Shown one piece after another: positions 9,141 through 19,458 of a DNA stretch of 64,000 nucleotides. The first letter of the stretch is position 1. Each line of letters opens with the position of its first letter. Below the pieces are notes generated by a model, which had not been told where the DNA came from, searched no databases, and was given only the letters and a program-made list of their open reading frames with translations. Made by a program: the position numbers and the translations under genes. Source of the stretch: Chryseobacterium vrystaatense (lineage in GTDB: Bacteria; Bacteroidota; Bacteroidia; Flavobacteriales; Weeksellaceae); contig NZ_JPRI01000001.1 of assembly GCF_000737765.1 (NCBI RefSeq), forward strand, positions 124,001 to 188,000, given 5' to 3'.

Positions 9141-9168
9141 AACCTTTCCAAAATAAGTTGAAAAGGTT
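9141..9168 (-). terminator. Terminator after the T9SS cargo gene
   Basis: AACCTTT (9141-9147) pairs with AAAGGTT (9162-9168). The stem is followed by TTTTTTTAATG on the minus strand. Confidence 0.75.
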
Positions 9169-9217
9169 TTAAATTATCATTGAAGTTAAATGAAATTTGC
9201 GTCAATAACTATACTGT

Positions 9218-10384
9218 TTATTCTGTAACAAGAATTTTTTTGTTTAGCAGAACTTTACCAGATTCATCCGTAATACCTACCACATAAACTCCGTTAACTA
9301 CACTCTTCAAATAAACCTGCTGATTCAGTAAACCGTCTTTCACAGACAACTTTTGTTTCATTACATTTTTCCCTGAGAAATCAAAAAGGCTTAGAGTCAG
9401 ATTTCCTTTTACGGTTTTATCGTTGACGTCGATATTGATAAAATGTTCATCAACTTTGATTGGATAGATATTTATATTCGCCAGTGCATTCACTGAAGAA
9501 GTTCGGTCATTTGCAAAATATCTACTTGCCAGATCGTAAATATGTGGTTTTTCTTCACCTGGAAGTACTTTTGCACGAAGTGTCCCAAGGTCCACCTCAT
9601 ACAGACTGTCTCCTTTGGAACTTGCAATAATAACCTTTCCTTTAGCATTCACAGCCGATCCATTCACTGAATAATGTTCTGGAATACCCGATATTTTACC
9701 AACAAATTTTGCTTTTAATTCTTTAGGCGTAATTTTGAATACATTTCCTGAAGCTGAAAAAACATAAAAATTGTTTTCAGCATCTGCTATCATATCTCCT
9801 CCAAAACCAGTTTCCATTGCTGTAAATGAATTCTTTCCGTTCGAATCATCATCTTTAATGATTCCAAGATCATTCACTATATACTGGCTTTCTTTTTTGC
9901 TGATCTTCAACAATTGGGTTCCCGCATTGTTGAGCGCATAGATATTTCCATCATATCCTGCGGCCATTCTTGTGATATGAGAATTGACATCACAAGACGT
10001 TACTCTTGCTACCGTATTTTGTACCAATGTGATTTCCTTTGTTATTGTATTTAAAACATAAATATTGGACGAAAACATTGGCATATACACCAGATTATTA
10101 TTCATCGGATCATAAGCAAGAGCTGCCATTGTAGCTGCCTGTGAATGGCTATAGGAGTTTTTATCTTCTGAAACACTTCCTTTTCTCTCCTGAGAGAAAA
10201 CTTTCGCTGAAGTATCTGCCGAGAATAGTTTTTCTTTTGAAGTACCGTTTGTACCGTCCATAACTCGGAAATCACTGAAAACAATGCTTGAGGTATCTTT
10301 TCCGGCGATCGCAAAAATATCCTGCTGTGCATGGGCATTGAAGCCTAACACAAGCAGGAAAAGAGGGAATAAATGTTTTTTCAT
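9218..10384 (-). CDS. Secreted beta-propeller-like protein with type IX secretion sorting domain
   Basis: A 388-residue protein with a signal peptide (MKKHLFPLFLLVLGFNAHA). The body (about 20-300) contains repeated strand patterns of the type DGNIYALN, NNFYVFSASGNVFKI and GKVIIASSKGDSLYEVDL, which suggest a beta-propeller. The last 85 or so residues match the type A T9SS sorting domain layout: INIYPI, a core strand LSLFDFSGKNVMKQ, VNGVYVVGI and a final KKILV. This domain sends cargo through the T9SS translocon, after which it is usually removed. No enzyme motif is seen. The gene is monocistronic. The secretion route is well supported; the function is unknown. Confidence 0.85.
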   Translation of the reverse strand: MKKHLFPLFLLVLGFNAHAQQDIFAIAGKDTSSIVFSDFRVMDGTNGTSKEKLFSADTSAKVFSQERKGSVSEDKNSYSHSQAATMAALAYDPMNNNLVYMPMFSSNIYVLNTITKEITLVQNTVARVTSCDVNSHITRMAAGYDGNIYALNNAGTQLLKISKKESQYIVNDLGIIKDDDSNGKNSFTAMETGFGGDMIADAENNFYVFSASGNVFKITPKELKAKFVGKISGIPEHYSVNGSAVNAKGKVIIASSKGDSLYEVDLGTLRAKVLPGEEKPHIYDLASRYFANDRTSSVNALANINIYPIKVDEHFINIDVNDKTVKGNLTLSLFDFSGKNVMKQKLSVKDGLLNQQVYLKSVVNGVYVVGITDESGKVLLNKKILVTE

Positions 10385-10607
10385 ACTATGTAGAATTTAG
10401 ATTCGTAATCATTTTATGACTAAGTTACGTAATTTAATAATTAGGTAATAAAAAAAATACCAGTATTCAGATAACATTTATAATTATTTAATATAAAAGT
10501 TGATATTCTGACAATTACAATTTCAAAGTTTTATGATTAAAATTGTATTAATTCCAAAAAACAGGGATCGTCAGTTCTGTCAAGATCATTGGTATTACAA
10601 CAAAAAA

Positions 10608-10627
10608 CTCCCGCTTATGGGCGGGAG
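10608..10627 (-). terminator. Terminator after cysS
   Basis: CTCCCGC and GCGGGAG arms with a 6-nt loop. On the minus strand the stem runs into TTTTTTG. Confidence 0.88.
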
Positions 10628-10649
10628 CTGTATCATTTATTTTTGAGGT

Positions 10650-12116
10650 CTAATTCAGAACGTAGCTGGTCCCGTCTCTTCCATCTTTTAGTTCAATACC
10701 TTCAGCAAGAAGTTTGTCTCTGATTTGATCCGAAAGGTCAAAGTTTTTTGATTTTCTTGCCTGATTTCTCAGTTCAATCAAAACTTTTAAAGTCTGATCA
10801 AGTTTCTCATTATTGTTTTCTTCAATATTCTGAAGTCCTAAAACGTCGAATACAAAAGCATGCAGCGTAGTTTTTAAATCTTCAAGATCTTCCAAGGAGA
10901 TGGTCTCTTTACCGTCATTTAAAGCAAAAATAAATTTTACTGCTTCAAACAGGTGAGCGATCAAAATCGGAGAATTGAAATCATCAGTTAACGCATCATA
11001 GCATTTCTTTTTCCACTCTTTAAGATCAAAACCAGACTGTTTTTCATTGTCCGGAGTGATCGAGTTTAATACTTTAATGGCTTCCATTAATCTGATAAAT
11101 CCTTTTTCGCTGGCGATCATCGCATCATTTGAGATATCCAGCACACTTCTATAATGTGCCTGCAGGAAGCAGAAACGCACGATTGAAGGATGGAAAGGCT
11201 TTTCAAAGAAGTCATTTTCTCCGGTCACCAGCTGCATTGGAAGGATATAGTTCCCTGTCGACTTACTCATACGCTGAGAATTCATTGTCAGCATATTGGC
11301 ATGCATCCAGTAGTTCACCGGAGCGGTATCATTGCAGGCTTTCCCCTGAGCAATTTCACATTCATGGTGTGGGAATTTCAAGTCCATTCCACCACCGTGG
11401 ATATCAAATTTTTCACCCAAATATTTTGTACTCATTGCTGTACATTCAAGGTGCCATCCCGGGAAACCTTCTCCCCAAGGGGAATTCCATCTCATAATAT
11501 GAGCAGGAGATGCTTTTTTCCATAAAGCAAAATCCTGTGGATTTTTCTTTTCACCCTGTCCGTCAAGATCTCGGGTATTGGCAAAAAGTTCTTCGATATT
11601 ACGTTTTGAGAGCTCGCCATAGTTCAGGCCTCTTTTATTGTATTCAAGCACGTCGAAATATACAGAACCATTACTTTCGTACGCGAAACCTCTTTCGATA
11701 AGTTTCTGTGTAAGCTCGATCTGTTCTACGATATGACCTGTAGCTGTCGGCTCAATATTGGGAGGAAGCAGGTTGAACATTTCCAAAACTTTATGGAAAT
11801 CCACCGTATATTTCTGTACGATCTCCATAGGCTCAAGTTTTTCCAGACGGGTTTGTTTTACGAATCTGTCGTTATCTACATTTCCATCGTCAGTAAGGTG
11901 CCCTGCATCGGTAATATTTCTTACGTATCTCACTTTATATCCCAAATGCATCAGGGTCCGGTAAATAAAATCAAAGGAAAGAAATGTTCTTACATTTCCC
12001 AAATGCACATTGCTGTATACGGTAGGCCCGCAGACATACATCCCGACATTTCCTTCTAAGATAGGTTTAAATATTTCTTTTTCTCCTGTAAGAGAATTAT
12101 ATAGTTTTAGTTGCAT
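10650..12116 (-). CDS. cysS: Cysteine--tRNA ligase
   Basis: A 488-residue class I aminoacyl-tRNA synthetase that charges tRNA-Cys. Zinc ligand C29 (YVCGPTVY), the HIGH variant HLGN at 38-41, the second zinc cysteine in LECTAM, the zinc/His region [14 protein letters not shown] and the KMSKS-type loop MSKSTGN are all present. The C-terminal helical DALR-like tRNA-binding part ends at the stop. Length and order of motifs are normal. The 505-bp upstream gap holds a 20-bp dyad at 12180-12199 close to the likely promoter. It appears monocistronic. Confidence 0.98.
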   Translation of the reverse strand: MQLKLYNSLTGEKEIFKPILEGNVGMYVCGPTVYSNVHLGNVRTFLSFDFIYRTLMHLGYKVRYVRNITDAGHLTDDGNVDNDRFVKQTRLEKLEPMEIVQKYTVDFHKVLEMFNLLPPNIEPTATGHIVEQIELTQKLIERGFAYESNGSVYFDVLEYNKRGLNYGELSKRNIEELFANTRDLDGQGEKKNPQDFALWKKASPAHIMRWNSPWGEGFPGWHLECTAMSTKYLGEKFDIHGGGMDLKFPHHECEIAQGKACNDTAPVNYWMHANMLTMNSQRMSKSTGNYILPMQLVTGENDFFEKPFHPSIVRFCFLQAHYRSVLDISNDAMIASEKGFIRLMEAIKVLNSITPDNEKQSGFDLKEWKKKCYDALTDDFNSPILIAHLFEAVKFIFALNDGKETISLEDLEDLKTTLHAFVFDVLGLQNIEENNNEKLDQTLKVLIELRNQARKSKNFDLSDQIRDKLLAEGIELKDGRDGTSYVLN

Positions 12117-12179
12117 TTTTTAAAATTAAAAAAATTCAGTTGATTAAATGATTTAAAAATTAGGTAAAATAATTCTATC

Positions 12180-12199
12180 CACAACAAATAATTGTTGTG
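12180..12199. promoter_or_regulatory. Perfect inverted repeat upstream of cysS
   Basis: CACAACAA (12180-12187), spacer ATAA, TTGTTGTG (12192-12199). It lies 63-83 bp before the cysS start and touches a possible TTTG element on the minus strand. It may be an operator or an RNA hairpin in the leader. Confidence 0.4.
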
Positions 12200-12404
12200 A
12201 GAAAAATTTTATTTGAAACTTTTTTAAATATTACCATGGTACAAATTTAACAGTAAATATCTGATCAACCAATTAGCCAACATTGCTTAATACAAAATAA
12301 TTTTCAACAAATTTAAAGAAAAATATATCTTCTTAATAGGTAAATTCCTGACCTGTTTTGATAGATATTACCGATTCACTATTGTTGAAGCCCTCGGTTT
12401 TTTG

Positions 12405-12590
12405 ATGTTATTTTTAATATATTCTTTCATACTCCAATACATAAAATTCTACTTTTTGTATAGGCGCAGATATTTCGTATCAATCCTCCCTGAATTTCAA
12501 ATTTGCAGGCTACTTACTATTGGATCTAATGACCTCTACCATCTCCTTTCTATTATTGACCTGCAAATCTCTGAAGCTCAGCTTCGATAA
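12405..12590 (+). CDS. Doubtful 61-residue hydrophobic small ORF
   Basis: An unrecognised open frame (MLFLIYSFILQYIKFYFLY...) with a hydrophobic N-terminal segment and a basic RRR turn. Support is circumstantial. A promoter-like TTTG-N19-TATTGTTG pair lies 18 bp before the ATG. A short hairpin, GAAGC (12573-12577) and GCTTC (12581-12585) followed by a T-run, covers the stop codon. AT-rich sequence produces such frames by chance, so this may not be a gene. Confidence 0.15.
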   Translation: MLFLIYSFILQYIKFYFLYRRRYFVSILPEFQICRLLTIGSNDLYHLLSIIDLQISEAQLR

Positions 12591-12622
12591 TGTTTTTTAG
12601 AATATGGTAATCCATTTATTGA

Positions 12623-13291
12623 CTAATAATCAAGCTTAGCATGACTTCCTACGTAATGAAGAAATTCTTGTCTGGTGATAGGATTGGTTCTGAAAATTCC
12701 GCTTAATTCTGCCGTGATGGTAGAACTTGCTGTATCTTTTATTCCTCTGCAGTTGACGCATAAATGTTTTGCATCAATAATGCAGGCAACATCTTTGGTA
12801 CCTAATGCTTCTTTCAAAGCATCTACGATTTGCATCGTCAGTCTTTCCTGAACCTGCGGCCTTTTTGCGTAATAATCCACAATCCTGTTGATCTTGGAAA
12901 GACCAATTACTTCACCATTTGAGATATAAGCTACATGGGCTCTTCCAATGATGGGGAGAAAATGGTGTTCACAGAAAGAATATACGGTAATATCCTTTTC
13001 CACCAGCATCTGGCGGTATTTGTATTTGTTGGAAAATGTAGAAATCCCAGGTTTGTTTTCCGGAAGAAGTCCTCCAAAAATTTCATTTACATACATTTTG
13101 GCCACACGCTTCGGTGAATCCTTTAAAGAATCATCCGTCATATCCATCCCCAGTGTTTCCATAATTTCACCAAAAAGTTCGGTGATTTTTTCTATTTTTT
13201 CCTGTGGCGATTTATCAAATGCATCTTTTCTTATAGGCGTATGCTCTTTTCCAGTGAAAATATCATCGTCGTTATCAGTAAAATCAACCAT
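12623..13291 (-). CDS. folE: GTP cyclohydrolase I
   Basis: A 222-residue enzyme that converts GTP to 7,8-dihydroneopterin triphosphate, the first step of folate (and pterin) synthesis, as a toroidal decamer in the cytosol. Zinc and active-site residues are seen: C107 and H110 in SFCEHHFLPIIGRAH, H176 and C178 in KHLCVNCRG, plus the typical LSKINRIVDYYAKRPQVQERLT core (from 131). Its acidic first 20 residues are a species-level extension. A -7 element TATTTTTG sits at 13309-13316. It is divergent from the GNAT-like gene. The folate product links in function to the metF/metH operon nearby. Confidence 0.98.
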   Translation of the reverse strand: MVDFTDNDDDIFTGKEHTPIRKDAFDKSPQEKIEKITELFGEIMETLGMDMTDDSLKDSPKRVAKMYVNEIFGGLLPENKPGISTFSNKYKYRQMLVEKDITVYSFCEHHFLPIIGRAHVAYISNGEVIGLSKINRIVDYYAKRPQVQERLTMQIVDALKEALGTKDVACIIDAKHLCVNCRGIKDTASSTITAELSGIFRTNPITRQEFLHYVGSHAKLDY

Positions 13292-13308
13292 TTTTATTTA
13301 ATTTGCAG

Positions 13309-13316
13309 CAAAAATA
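13309..13316 (-). promoter_or_regulatory. -7 promoter element of folE
   Basis: Perfect TAnnTTTG (TATTTTTG) on the minus strand, 18 bp before the folE ATG. The -33 element is not clear at the usual distance. Confidence 0.5.
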
Positions 13317-13380
13317 CGGATAAAATCTGTTCATCGATTTCAATTTGGACGAAAAACATTATCCATTCTCAACTTAGCCT

Positions 13381-14535
13381 ATGATTATTGTCGAAGAAGT
13401 ACAGAACGAAAACCAGAAAAAGAAATTTTTAGAATTTCCCGCCCAACTTTACCAGCACGACAAAAACTACATCAGACCCCGGAACCAGGACATTGAAGAT
13501 ATCTTTAATCCTGGAAAAAACATATCCTTCCAAAACGGAGAATGTGCCCGGTTTTTATTTAAAAATAAACAGAAAGAAACGGTAGGAAAAGTAGCGGTCT
13601 TTATCTCGGGTCTGTATGAACAGAAACAGCCTACGGGAGGAATAGGTTTTTTCGACTGCATCAATGATCAGAAAACAGCTGATTTTATTTTCGACCATTG
13701 TAAAGACTGGTTGAAGAAAAGAGGAATGGAAGCTATGGACGGGCCGATCAATTTCGGAGAGCGGGATAAGTTTTGGGGACTTTTAACGGAAGGTTTTGCT
13801 GAGCCCTTATTTGGAATGAACTATAATTTCCCTTATTACCAGAAACTGTTTGAAAACTATGGCTTTAAGCTGTATTTTGAACAACTCTGCTTTTCAAGAC
13901 CCATTTTTGCTGAAGTTTCACGGATTTTCACGCTCATGCATACCAAGCACAGCAGGAATCCCGCGATCTCCGCAAGACCGATGAAAAAAAATGACCTTCC
14001 CAAATTTGCAAAAGATTTTACGACAATTTACAATCAGGCATGGGCTGCCCATGGTGAAGGGAAACAACTGGAAGAAGGAAAAGTTCTGAAAATGTTCAGA
14101 GCGATGAAGCCTATTATCAATGAACACATTTCCTGGTTCGTGTACGAAAATGAAAAACCTATTGCCATGTGGATGAATCTTCCGGATGTGAATCAGTGGT
14201 TCAAATATCTTAATGGAAAATTCGGTATTGTGGAAAAGCTTAAATTTTTGTGGATAAAACAATTCACAAAGAATGAAAAAATGGTAGGACTTGTTTTCGG
14301 TGTCATTCCTGAATGGCAGAAGAAGGGGATTGATGGATATATGATTTGGGAAGGGACACAGCACTTAAGAAAACATACCGATTTCAAGACAACGGAACTT
14401 CAATGGATCGGAGATTTTAACCCCAAAATGATAAAAATAGCAGAAAGTCTTGATACAACAGTTACCCGAAAACTTACCACTTACCGATATTTATTTGACC
14501 GCACCAAAGAATTTGAGAGACATCCGATTCTTTAA
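13381..14535 (+). CDS. GNAT-like N-acetyltransferase-fold protein of unknown substrate
   Basis: A 384-residue cytosolic protein with two features of the GNAT fold. There is an N-terminal half with FLKNKQKE-type strands, GKVAVFISG and GPINFGERDKFWGLL. The C-terminal half contains VGLVFGVIPEWQKKGIDGYMIWEG (about 303-326), which resembles the acetyl-CoA-binding beta4-alpha3 motif, then a final ELQWIGDFNPKM. Homologous Bacteroidota proteins are usually labelled hypothetical or GNAT. It diverges from folE across 89 bp and ends in a bidirectional terminator. I cannot name the substrate. Confidence 0.8.
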   Translation: MIIVEEVQNENQKKKFLEFPAQLYQHDKNYIRPRNQDIEDIFNPGKNISFQNGECARFLFKNKQKETVGKVAVFISGLYEQKQPTGGIGFFDCINDQKTADFIFDHCKDWLKKRGMEAMDGPINFGERDKFWGLLTEGFAEPLFGMNYNFPYYQKLFENYGFKLYFEQLCFSRPIFAEVSRIFTLMHTKHSRNPAISARPMKKNDLPKFAKDFTTIYNQAWAAHGEGKQLEEGKVLKMFRAMKPIINEHISWFVYENEKPIAMWMNLPDVNQWFKYLNGKFGIVEKLKFLWIKQFTKNEKMVGLVFGVIPEWQKKGIDGYMIWEGTQHLRKHTDFKTTELQWIGDFNPKMIKIAESLDTTVTRKLTTYRYLFDRTKEFERHPIL

Positions 14536-14541
14536 ATAAAA

Positions 14542-14566
14542 AACCCTGCCATTAAATGGCAGGGTT
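14542..14566. terminator. Bidirectional terminator between GNAT-like gene and metF
   Basis: Perfect 11-bp arms AACCCTGCCAT and ATGGCAGGGTT with a 3-nt loop. The minus-strand side has TTTTTTATTT, making it the end of the methionine operon. Confidence 0.88.
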
Positions 14567-14585
14567 CCTTTCATTAGATACTCTA

Positions 14586-15545
14586 TTAGAATAGCTCTCC
14601 GGCTACTTTTTTAATATTATCACTTTTCCCCATGGAGTAAAAGTGGAGAACAGGGACTCCGAAATCCAACAGTTCTCTGCATTGGTTGATGGCCCATTCC
14701 ACACCGATCTGTTTTACAGCTTCATTATTTTTAGCTTTTTCAACTTCATTGATCAGCTCTTCAGGAAGATCGATCTTGAATATCTGCGGCAGAATTTTTA
14801 AATGTTTTTTTGTTGCAATAGGCTTAATCCCCGGAATAATAGGCACCGTAATTCCCATTTCCCTTGCTTTCGTAACAAACTCTATAAATCTCTTATTGTC
14901 AAAAAACATCTGGGTTACAATATAATCTGCTCCGGCATCTACTTTTTGTTTCAACCATTTCAAATCATAATTCATAGAAGGTGCTTCCATATGCTTTTCA
15001 GGATAACCGGCTACTCCTACACAGAATTTGTTGAGCTCATCACAGGCTTCCTCATCGTTATGAAGATATTTCCCTCTTCCCAAATCATTAATCTGGTGAA
15101 CAAGATCCATCGCACTGGCATGACCTCCCGGTGTAGGTTCGAAGTATTGATGCCCCTTCATTGCATCTCCTCTCAAAGCCATTATATTTTCTATTCCCAA
15201 ATACATACAGTCTACCAGAAGGTATTCTGTTTCTTCTTTGGTGAAGCCTCCGCAAAGAAGATGGGGAACAGTATCTACATTATATTTATGCTGGATCGCG
15301 GCACAAATCCCTAAGGTTCCGGGACGCATTCTGGTGATACGGCGTTCCATCAATCCGTTTCCTTTATCAAGGTAAATATACTCTTCTCTGGAAGTGGTTA
15401 CATCAATAAAAGGCGGTTTAAACTCCATAAGCGGATCTATATTGGTATACAGATCTTCAATTCCGATTCCCTTTTGGGGCGGAACCACTTCTAAGGAGAA
15501 TAAGGTCTTCCCATTGGCGTTCTTTATGTGTTCAGTGATCTTCAT
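14586..15545 (-). CDS. metF: 5,10-methylenetetrahydrofolate reductase
   Basis: A 319-residue flavoenzyme that reduces 5,10-methylene-THF to 5-methyl-THF, the methyl donor for methionine synthase. The TIM-barrel signature is clear: SLEVVPPQ with the catalytic glutamate near residue 18, TTSREEY, LCGGFTKEE, NIMALRGD (112-119), YPEKHMEAP and IVTQMFFDN (about 207-215), ending in LHFYSMGKS. It is the last gene of the methionine operon, 85 bp behind the metH C-part, and is followed by a strong terminator. Its place beside metH makes the pathway link secure. Confidence 0.97.
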   Translation of the reverse strand: MKITEHIKNANGKTLFSLEVVPPQKGIGIEDLYTNIDPLMEFKPPFIDVTTSREEYIYLDKGNGLMERRITRMRPGTLGICAAIQHKYNVDTVPHLLCGGFTKEETEYLLVDCMYLGIENIMALRGDAMKGHQYFEPTPGGHASAMDLVHQINDLGRGKYLHNDEEACDELNKFCVGVAGYPEKHMEAPSMNYDLKWLKQKVDAGADYIVTQMFFDNKRFIEFVTKAREMGITVPIIPGIKPIATKKHLKILPQIFKIDLPEELINEVEKAKNNEAVKQIGVEWAINQCRELLDFGVPVLHFYSMGKSDNIKKVAGELF

Positions 15546-15630
15546 TTTATAGTTTAGTTATTTTTGTTTCTGGTTGGCGAGTTGTTGGTTGGTAGTACTC
15601 AATAACCCCGACTAACATATTCATAAACCT

Positions 15631-18288
15631 TTAAGCTAGATTTGGAGATAACCATCTTCTTGCTTCGTCTATAGAACATCCTCTTCTTTTCGCATAGTCT
15701 TTAAGCTGATCTTCTGTAATTTTTCCAAGGCCGAAGTATTTCGCATGCGGACTTCCGAAATAGTATCCGGAAACTGCTGCTGTTGGAAACATTGCCAAAC
15801 TTTCAGTAAGGAAAACGCCTGTATTTTCTTCTACTTTTAAAAGATCCCAGATGGTTTTCTTTTCCAAATGGTCAGGACAGGCAGGATAACCTGGAGCCGG
15901 ACGTACTCCTTTATATTTTTCTGCGATCAAATCTTCATTGCTTAAACTTTCCTGATTGGCATAGCCCCAATATTCCGTTCTTACTTTTTTGTGCAAAAAT
16001 TCAGCATAGGCTTCTGCAAATCTGTCTGCAAGAGCTTTTACCATGATGGCATTATAGTCGTCATTTGCTTTTTCATATTCTTCTGCAAACTCATCTGTTC
16101 CGAAACCGGTAGTCACGCAAAATGCTCCTACATAATCTGTTTTTCCAGAGCTTTGTGGAGCGATAAAATCACTTAATGCCAAATATTCTTTCCCCTTGGA
16201 TCGCTGGGCCTGCTGTCTTAAAGTTAAGAATCTAGCCTGTTCTTCATTATTTTCGTTAAAGATCAGAATATCATCCGTTTCATTTGAATTGGCTTTAAAA
16301 ATCCCGAAGATAGCTTTTGCCTGGAGCCTTTTTTCATCCAGAATTTTATTTAAAATAACCTGTGCATCTTTAAATAATTCTTTTGCCTGAGCCCCTACGA
16401 CCTCATCGTCAAAGATATTTGGGTACTTCCCGTGCAGATCCCAACTTCTGAAGAACGGCGACCAGTCAATAAACGGAAGCAATTCTCTCAGATCCTGATC
16501 TTCAAAAACGGTTACTCCTAAATGATTCGGTGTAAAAATCTCTTCACTGTCCCAGTCGATACTGAAATGGCTTTTCCTTGCTTCTTCAATAGAAACATAA
16601 TCTTTATCAACCTGTCTGTTCAGGAACTTTTCGCGGAAATCAGAATATTCGTCTTTCAGATCTGAAACATATTCTTTATTTCTGTCACCAAGCAGCGAGC
16701 TCACTACATTTACTGCCCGTGAAGCATCGTTGACGTGAACGACTGCATTTTTATATTTTAAATCAATTTTCACAGCGGTATGTGCTTTTGAAGTAGTTGC
16801 ACCACCTATCAATAATGGAAAATTGAGATTTTGTCTTTCTAATTCAGACGCGATATATACCATTTCATCAAGACTTGGTGTGATCAATCCGCTTAATCCG
16901 ATCACATCAACCTTATGTTCTATGGCAGCCTGAATAATTTTTTCGGCCGGAACCATTACTCCAAGATCAACGATTTCATAATTGTTACAGCCCAATACCA
17001 CACTCACAATGTTTTTGCCTATATCATGAACATCACCTTTTACTGTGGCCATCAGAATTTTTCCATTGGCGGGTCTTGAACCGTCTTTTTCGTCCTCAAT
17101 AAAAGGCTGAAGATAAGCAACTGCTCTCTTCATTACCCTCGCAGATTTTACAACCTGCGGTAAGAACATTTTTCCGCTTCCGAATAAATCTCCAACTACA
17201 CCCATTCCGGTCATCAGATTAATTTCAATAACGTGAAGCGGCTTCGCAGACTGTAATCTTGCTTCCTCTACATCTTCTTCAATAAAACGGTCGATTCCTT
17301 TTACCAGGGCATGGGTAATTCTATCCTGTAAAGGTTTTGTACGCCATTCCAGATCTTCAACAATTTCCTTTTTGACGGATTTATGTTTTTCGGAATAATC
17401 CAAAAGTCTTTCGGTAGCATCCTCTCTTTTGTCAAGGATTACATCTTCTACAAGGCCAAGAAGTTCTTTATTGATCTCGTCATATACTTCGAGCATCGAG
17501 GGGTTAACGATCCCAATATTCATCCCTGCCTGAATGGCATGATAAAGGAATACGGAGTGCATCGCTTCTCTTACGGTATCATTTCCACGGAATGAAAAGG
17601 AAACATTACTTACACCTCCACTCACAGATGCATAGGGAAGGTTTTGCCTTACCCATCTTGTCGCTTCAATAAAATCGATGGCATTTCTTCTATGCTCATC
17701 CATTCCCGTTGCAACTGGAAAAATATTCAGGTCAAAAATGATATCTTCCGCAGGAAAACCAACCTGATTAACCAAAATATCATAAGACCGTTTTGAAATC
17801 TCAAGTCTTCGGTCATAATTGTCTGCCTGACCATCTTCATCGAATGCCATTACAATTACTGCAGCACCGTATCTTTTGACAGCTTTAGCCTGCTTGATAA
17901 ATTCTTCTTCACCTCCTTTTAAGCTGATTGAATTCACTACACATTTACCTTGTGCTACCTGAAGTCCGGCTTCCAGGATCTCCCATTTTGAGGAGTCTAT
18001 CATCACTGGAATTCTTGCGATATCCGGTTCTGAAGCTATTAAATTCAGGAATTTGATCATTGAAGCTTTTCCATCGATCAGTCCATCATCAAAATTGACA
18101 TCAAGGATCTGTGCTCCGCCATCTACCTGATTTCTGGCAATATCTAGAGCTTCAGAGAATTTTTCCTCTTTTATCAGTCTTAAAAACTTTTTGGACCCAG
18201 CAACATTAGTCCTTTCACCAACATTGATGAAATTACTTTCCGGTGTTATGATAAGAGGCTCAAGGCCTGATAATCTTAAATATTTCAT
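15631..18288 (-). CDS. metH: Methionine synthase C-terminal part: folate, cobalamin and reactivation domains
   Basis: An 885-residue protein carrying three of the four MetH modules. The methyl-folate (pterin) domain is at about 10-270 ([25 protein letters not shown]). The cap and B12 domains follow, with cobalamin ligand H421 in DVHDIGKN and [10 protein letters not shown] and [11 protein letters not shown] further on. The AdoMet reactivation domain is at about 560-885 ([28 protein letters not shown]). The homocysteine/zinc module is supplied by the separate upstream gene at 18430-19458, so the two proteins must act together. A 141-bp spacer with stops in all relevant frames separates them, so this is a natural split and not a single frameshift. 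Confidence 0.96.
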   Translation of the reverse strand: MKYLRLSGLEPLIITPESNFINVGERTNVAGSKKFLRLIKEEKFSEALDIARNQVDGGAQILDVNFDDGLIDGKASMIKFLNLIASEPDIARIPVMIDSSKWEILEAGLQVAQGKCVVNSISLKGGEEEFIKQAKAVKRYGAAVIVMAFDEDGQADNYDRRLEISKRSYDILVNQVGFPAEDIIFDLNIFPVATGMDEHRRNAIDFIEATRWVRQNLPYASVSGGVSNVSFSFRGNDTVREAMHSVFLYHAIQAGMNIGIVNPSMLEVYDEINKELLGLVEDVILDKREDATERLLDYSEKHKSVKKEIVEDLEWRTKPLQDRITHALVKGIDRFIEEDVEEARLQSAKPLHVIEINLMTGMGVVGDLFGSGKMFLPQVVKSARVMKRAVAYLQPFIEDEKDGSRPANGKILMATVKGDVHDIGKNIVSVVLGCNNYEIVDLGVMVPAEKIIQAAIEHKVDVIGLSGLITPSLDEMVYIASELERQNLNFPLLIGGATTSKAHTAVKIDLKYKNAVVHVNDASRAVNVVSSLLGDRNKEYVSDLKDEYSDFREKFLNRQVDKDYVSIEEARKSHFSIDWDSEEIFTPNHLGVTVFEDQDLRELLPFIDWSPFFRSWDLHGKYPNIFDDEVVGAQAKELFKDAQVILNKILDEKRLQAKAIFGIFKANSNETDDILIFNENNEEQARFLTLRQQAQRSKGKEYLALSDFIAPQSSGKTDYVGAFCVTTGFGTDEFAEEYEKANDDYNAIMVKALADRFAEAYAEFLHKKVRTEYWGYANQESLSNEDLIAEKYKGVRPAPGYPACPDHLEKKTIWDLLKVEENTGVFLTESLAMFPTAAVSGYYFGSPHAKYFGLGKITEDQLKDYAKRRGCSIDEARRWLSPNLA

Positions 18289-18429
18289 TAATTTTTTATT
18301 CTGCTAAATTATAATAGGCACTGTCTGCATTCGGTTTCGGCAGATCTATAATTCTGCTTAAAATGGTAAACAGCGGAAACTTTTTATAAACCAGCTTCTA
18401 TTTCTTGTTTTAATTTAAAAACTACATGC

Positions 18430-19458
18430 TCACACAAATTCCTTTGCTTTTCTTGGCGGATATTGTGCGACCAAGTCTGAAATTGCTTTTATATGATCCG
18501 GAGTTGTACCACAGCATCCTCCGATGATATTAATAAGTTTTTTCTCAACATATTCTTTGATCTGTCTCGCCATATCTTCCGGTGTCTCATCATATTTTCC
18601 AAAAGCATTGGGAAGTCCGGCATTTGGATAGGCTGAAACATAAAATTCTGAGTTATGAGCCAGAGTTTCAAGATAAGGAGTCAGCTGGTCAGCACCCAAA
18701 GCACAGTTAAAACCTACACTTAATAAATTCAGGTGCGAAACAGATATAAGGAAAGCTTCTGCTGTCTGTCCACTTAAGGTTCTTCCCGAAGCATCGGTAA
18801 TTGTTCCGGAAACCATGATTGGTATTTTAATATTTCTTTCATCCTGAAGTTCATCAATAGCGAACAAAGCCGCTTTTGCATTCAGTGTATCGAAAATGGT
18901 TTCTACCAAAAGTATATCTGAACCTCCATCCAGCAAAGCTTCACACTGTTGTTTATAGGCGACTCTTAATTCATCAAAAGTGATTGCTCTGTAACCGGGA
19001 TCATTAACATCCGGGCTTAAGCTTGCTGTTCTGTTGGTAGGACCTATTGAACCTGCCACAAATCTGGGCTTATCTGGATTTTGAGCAGTAAATTCGTCAC
19101 AGACTTTTTTAGCTATTTTTGCGGATTCATAGTTCAGTTCATACACAAGCTCTTCCATATGGTAATCCGCCATAGCTATGGTAGTTCCTGAAAATGTATT
19201 GGTTTCTATAATGTCTGCTCCAGCTTCCAGATATTTTCTGTGAACTTCCTCAATGGCCTGAGGCTGCGTCAGAGAAAGAAGGTCATTATTTCCTTTTACA
19301 GGATGCTCCCAGTCTTTGAAACGTTCTCCCCTGTAATCTTCTTCCTCGAATTTATAGCGCTGAAGCATGGTTCCCATAGCTCCGTCCAGAACGAGAATTC
19401 TCTTCTCCAATTGAGCGTTGAGCAATGAAAGTTGAGTGTCTACTGTATTATTTTTCAT
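18430..19458 (-). CDS. Methionine synthase N-terminal part: homocysteine S-methyltransferase domain
   Basis: A 342-residue stand-alone homocysteine-binding module of cobalamin-dependent methionine synthase. It holds the zinc that activates the homocysteine thiol: one cysteine in [11 protein letters not shown] (about 243) and C315/C316 in [11 protein letters not shown]. The start of the barrel, [12 protein letters not shown], is typical. It transfers the methyl group from methylcobalamin on the partner protein encoded next (15631-18288). Its first codons overlap the four-helix-bundle gene by 11 bp, which suggests translational coupling. A stand-alone betaine- or SMM-dependent methyltransferase is less likely given the metH neighbour. 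Confidence 0.94.
   Translation of the reverse strand: MKNNTVDTQLSLLNAQLEKRILVLDGAMGTMLQRYKFEEEDYRGERFKDWEHPVKGNNDLLSLTQPQAIEEVHRKYLEAGADIIETNTFSGTTIAMADYHMEELVYELNYESAKIAKKVCDEFTAQNPDKPRFVAGSIGPTNRTASLSPDVNDPGYRAITFDELRVAYKQQCEALLDGGSDILLVETIFDTLNAKAALFAIDELQDERNIKIPIMVSGTITDASGRTLSGQTAEAFLISVSHLNLLSVGFNCALGADQLTPYLETLAHNSEFYVSAYPNAGLPNAFGKYDETPEDMARQIKEYVEKKLINIIGGCCGTTPDHIKAISDLVAQYPPRKAKEFV

Larger units (their letters stand above)
12117..12622. other. 505-bp intergenic region between cysS and folE
   Basis: AT-rich gap containing no recognised gene. It holds a perfect 8-bp dyad at 12180-12199, upstream of cysS. It also holds a plus-strand promoter-like pair, TTTG (12357-12360), 19-bp spacer and TATTGTTG (12380-12387), just before a 61-codon open frame (12405-12590). 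No tRNA or known ncRNA pattern was found. Confidence 0.6.

Noticed and set aside
14249..14257. A perfect DnaA box inside the GNAT-like gene
   Set aside because: It is a single site in coding sequence with no neighbours and is expected by chance in this genome.
18289..18429. Possible frameshift joining the two metH genes
   Set aside because: The 141-bp gap has several stops and no continuity of domain sequence. The two-gene form is common in flavobacteria.
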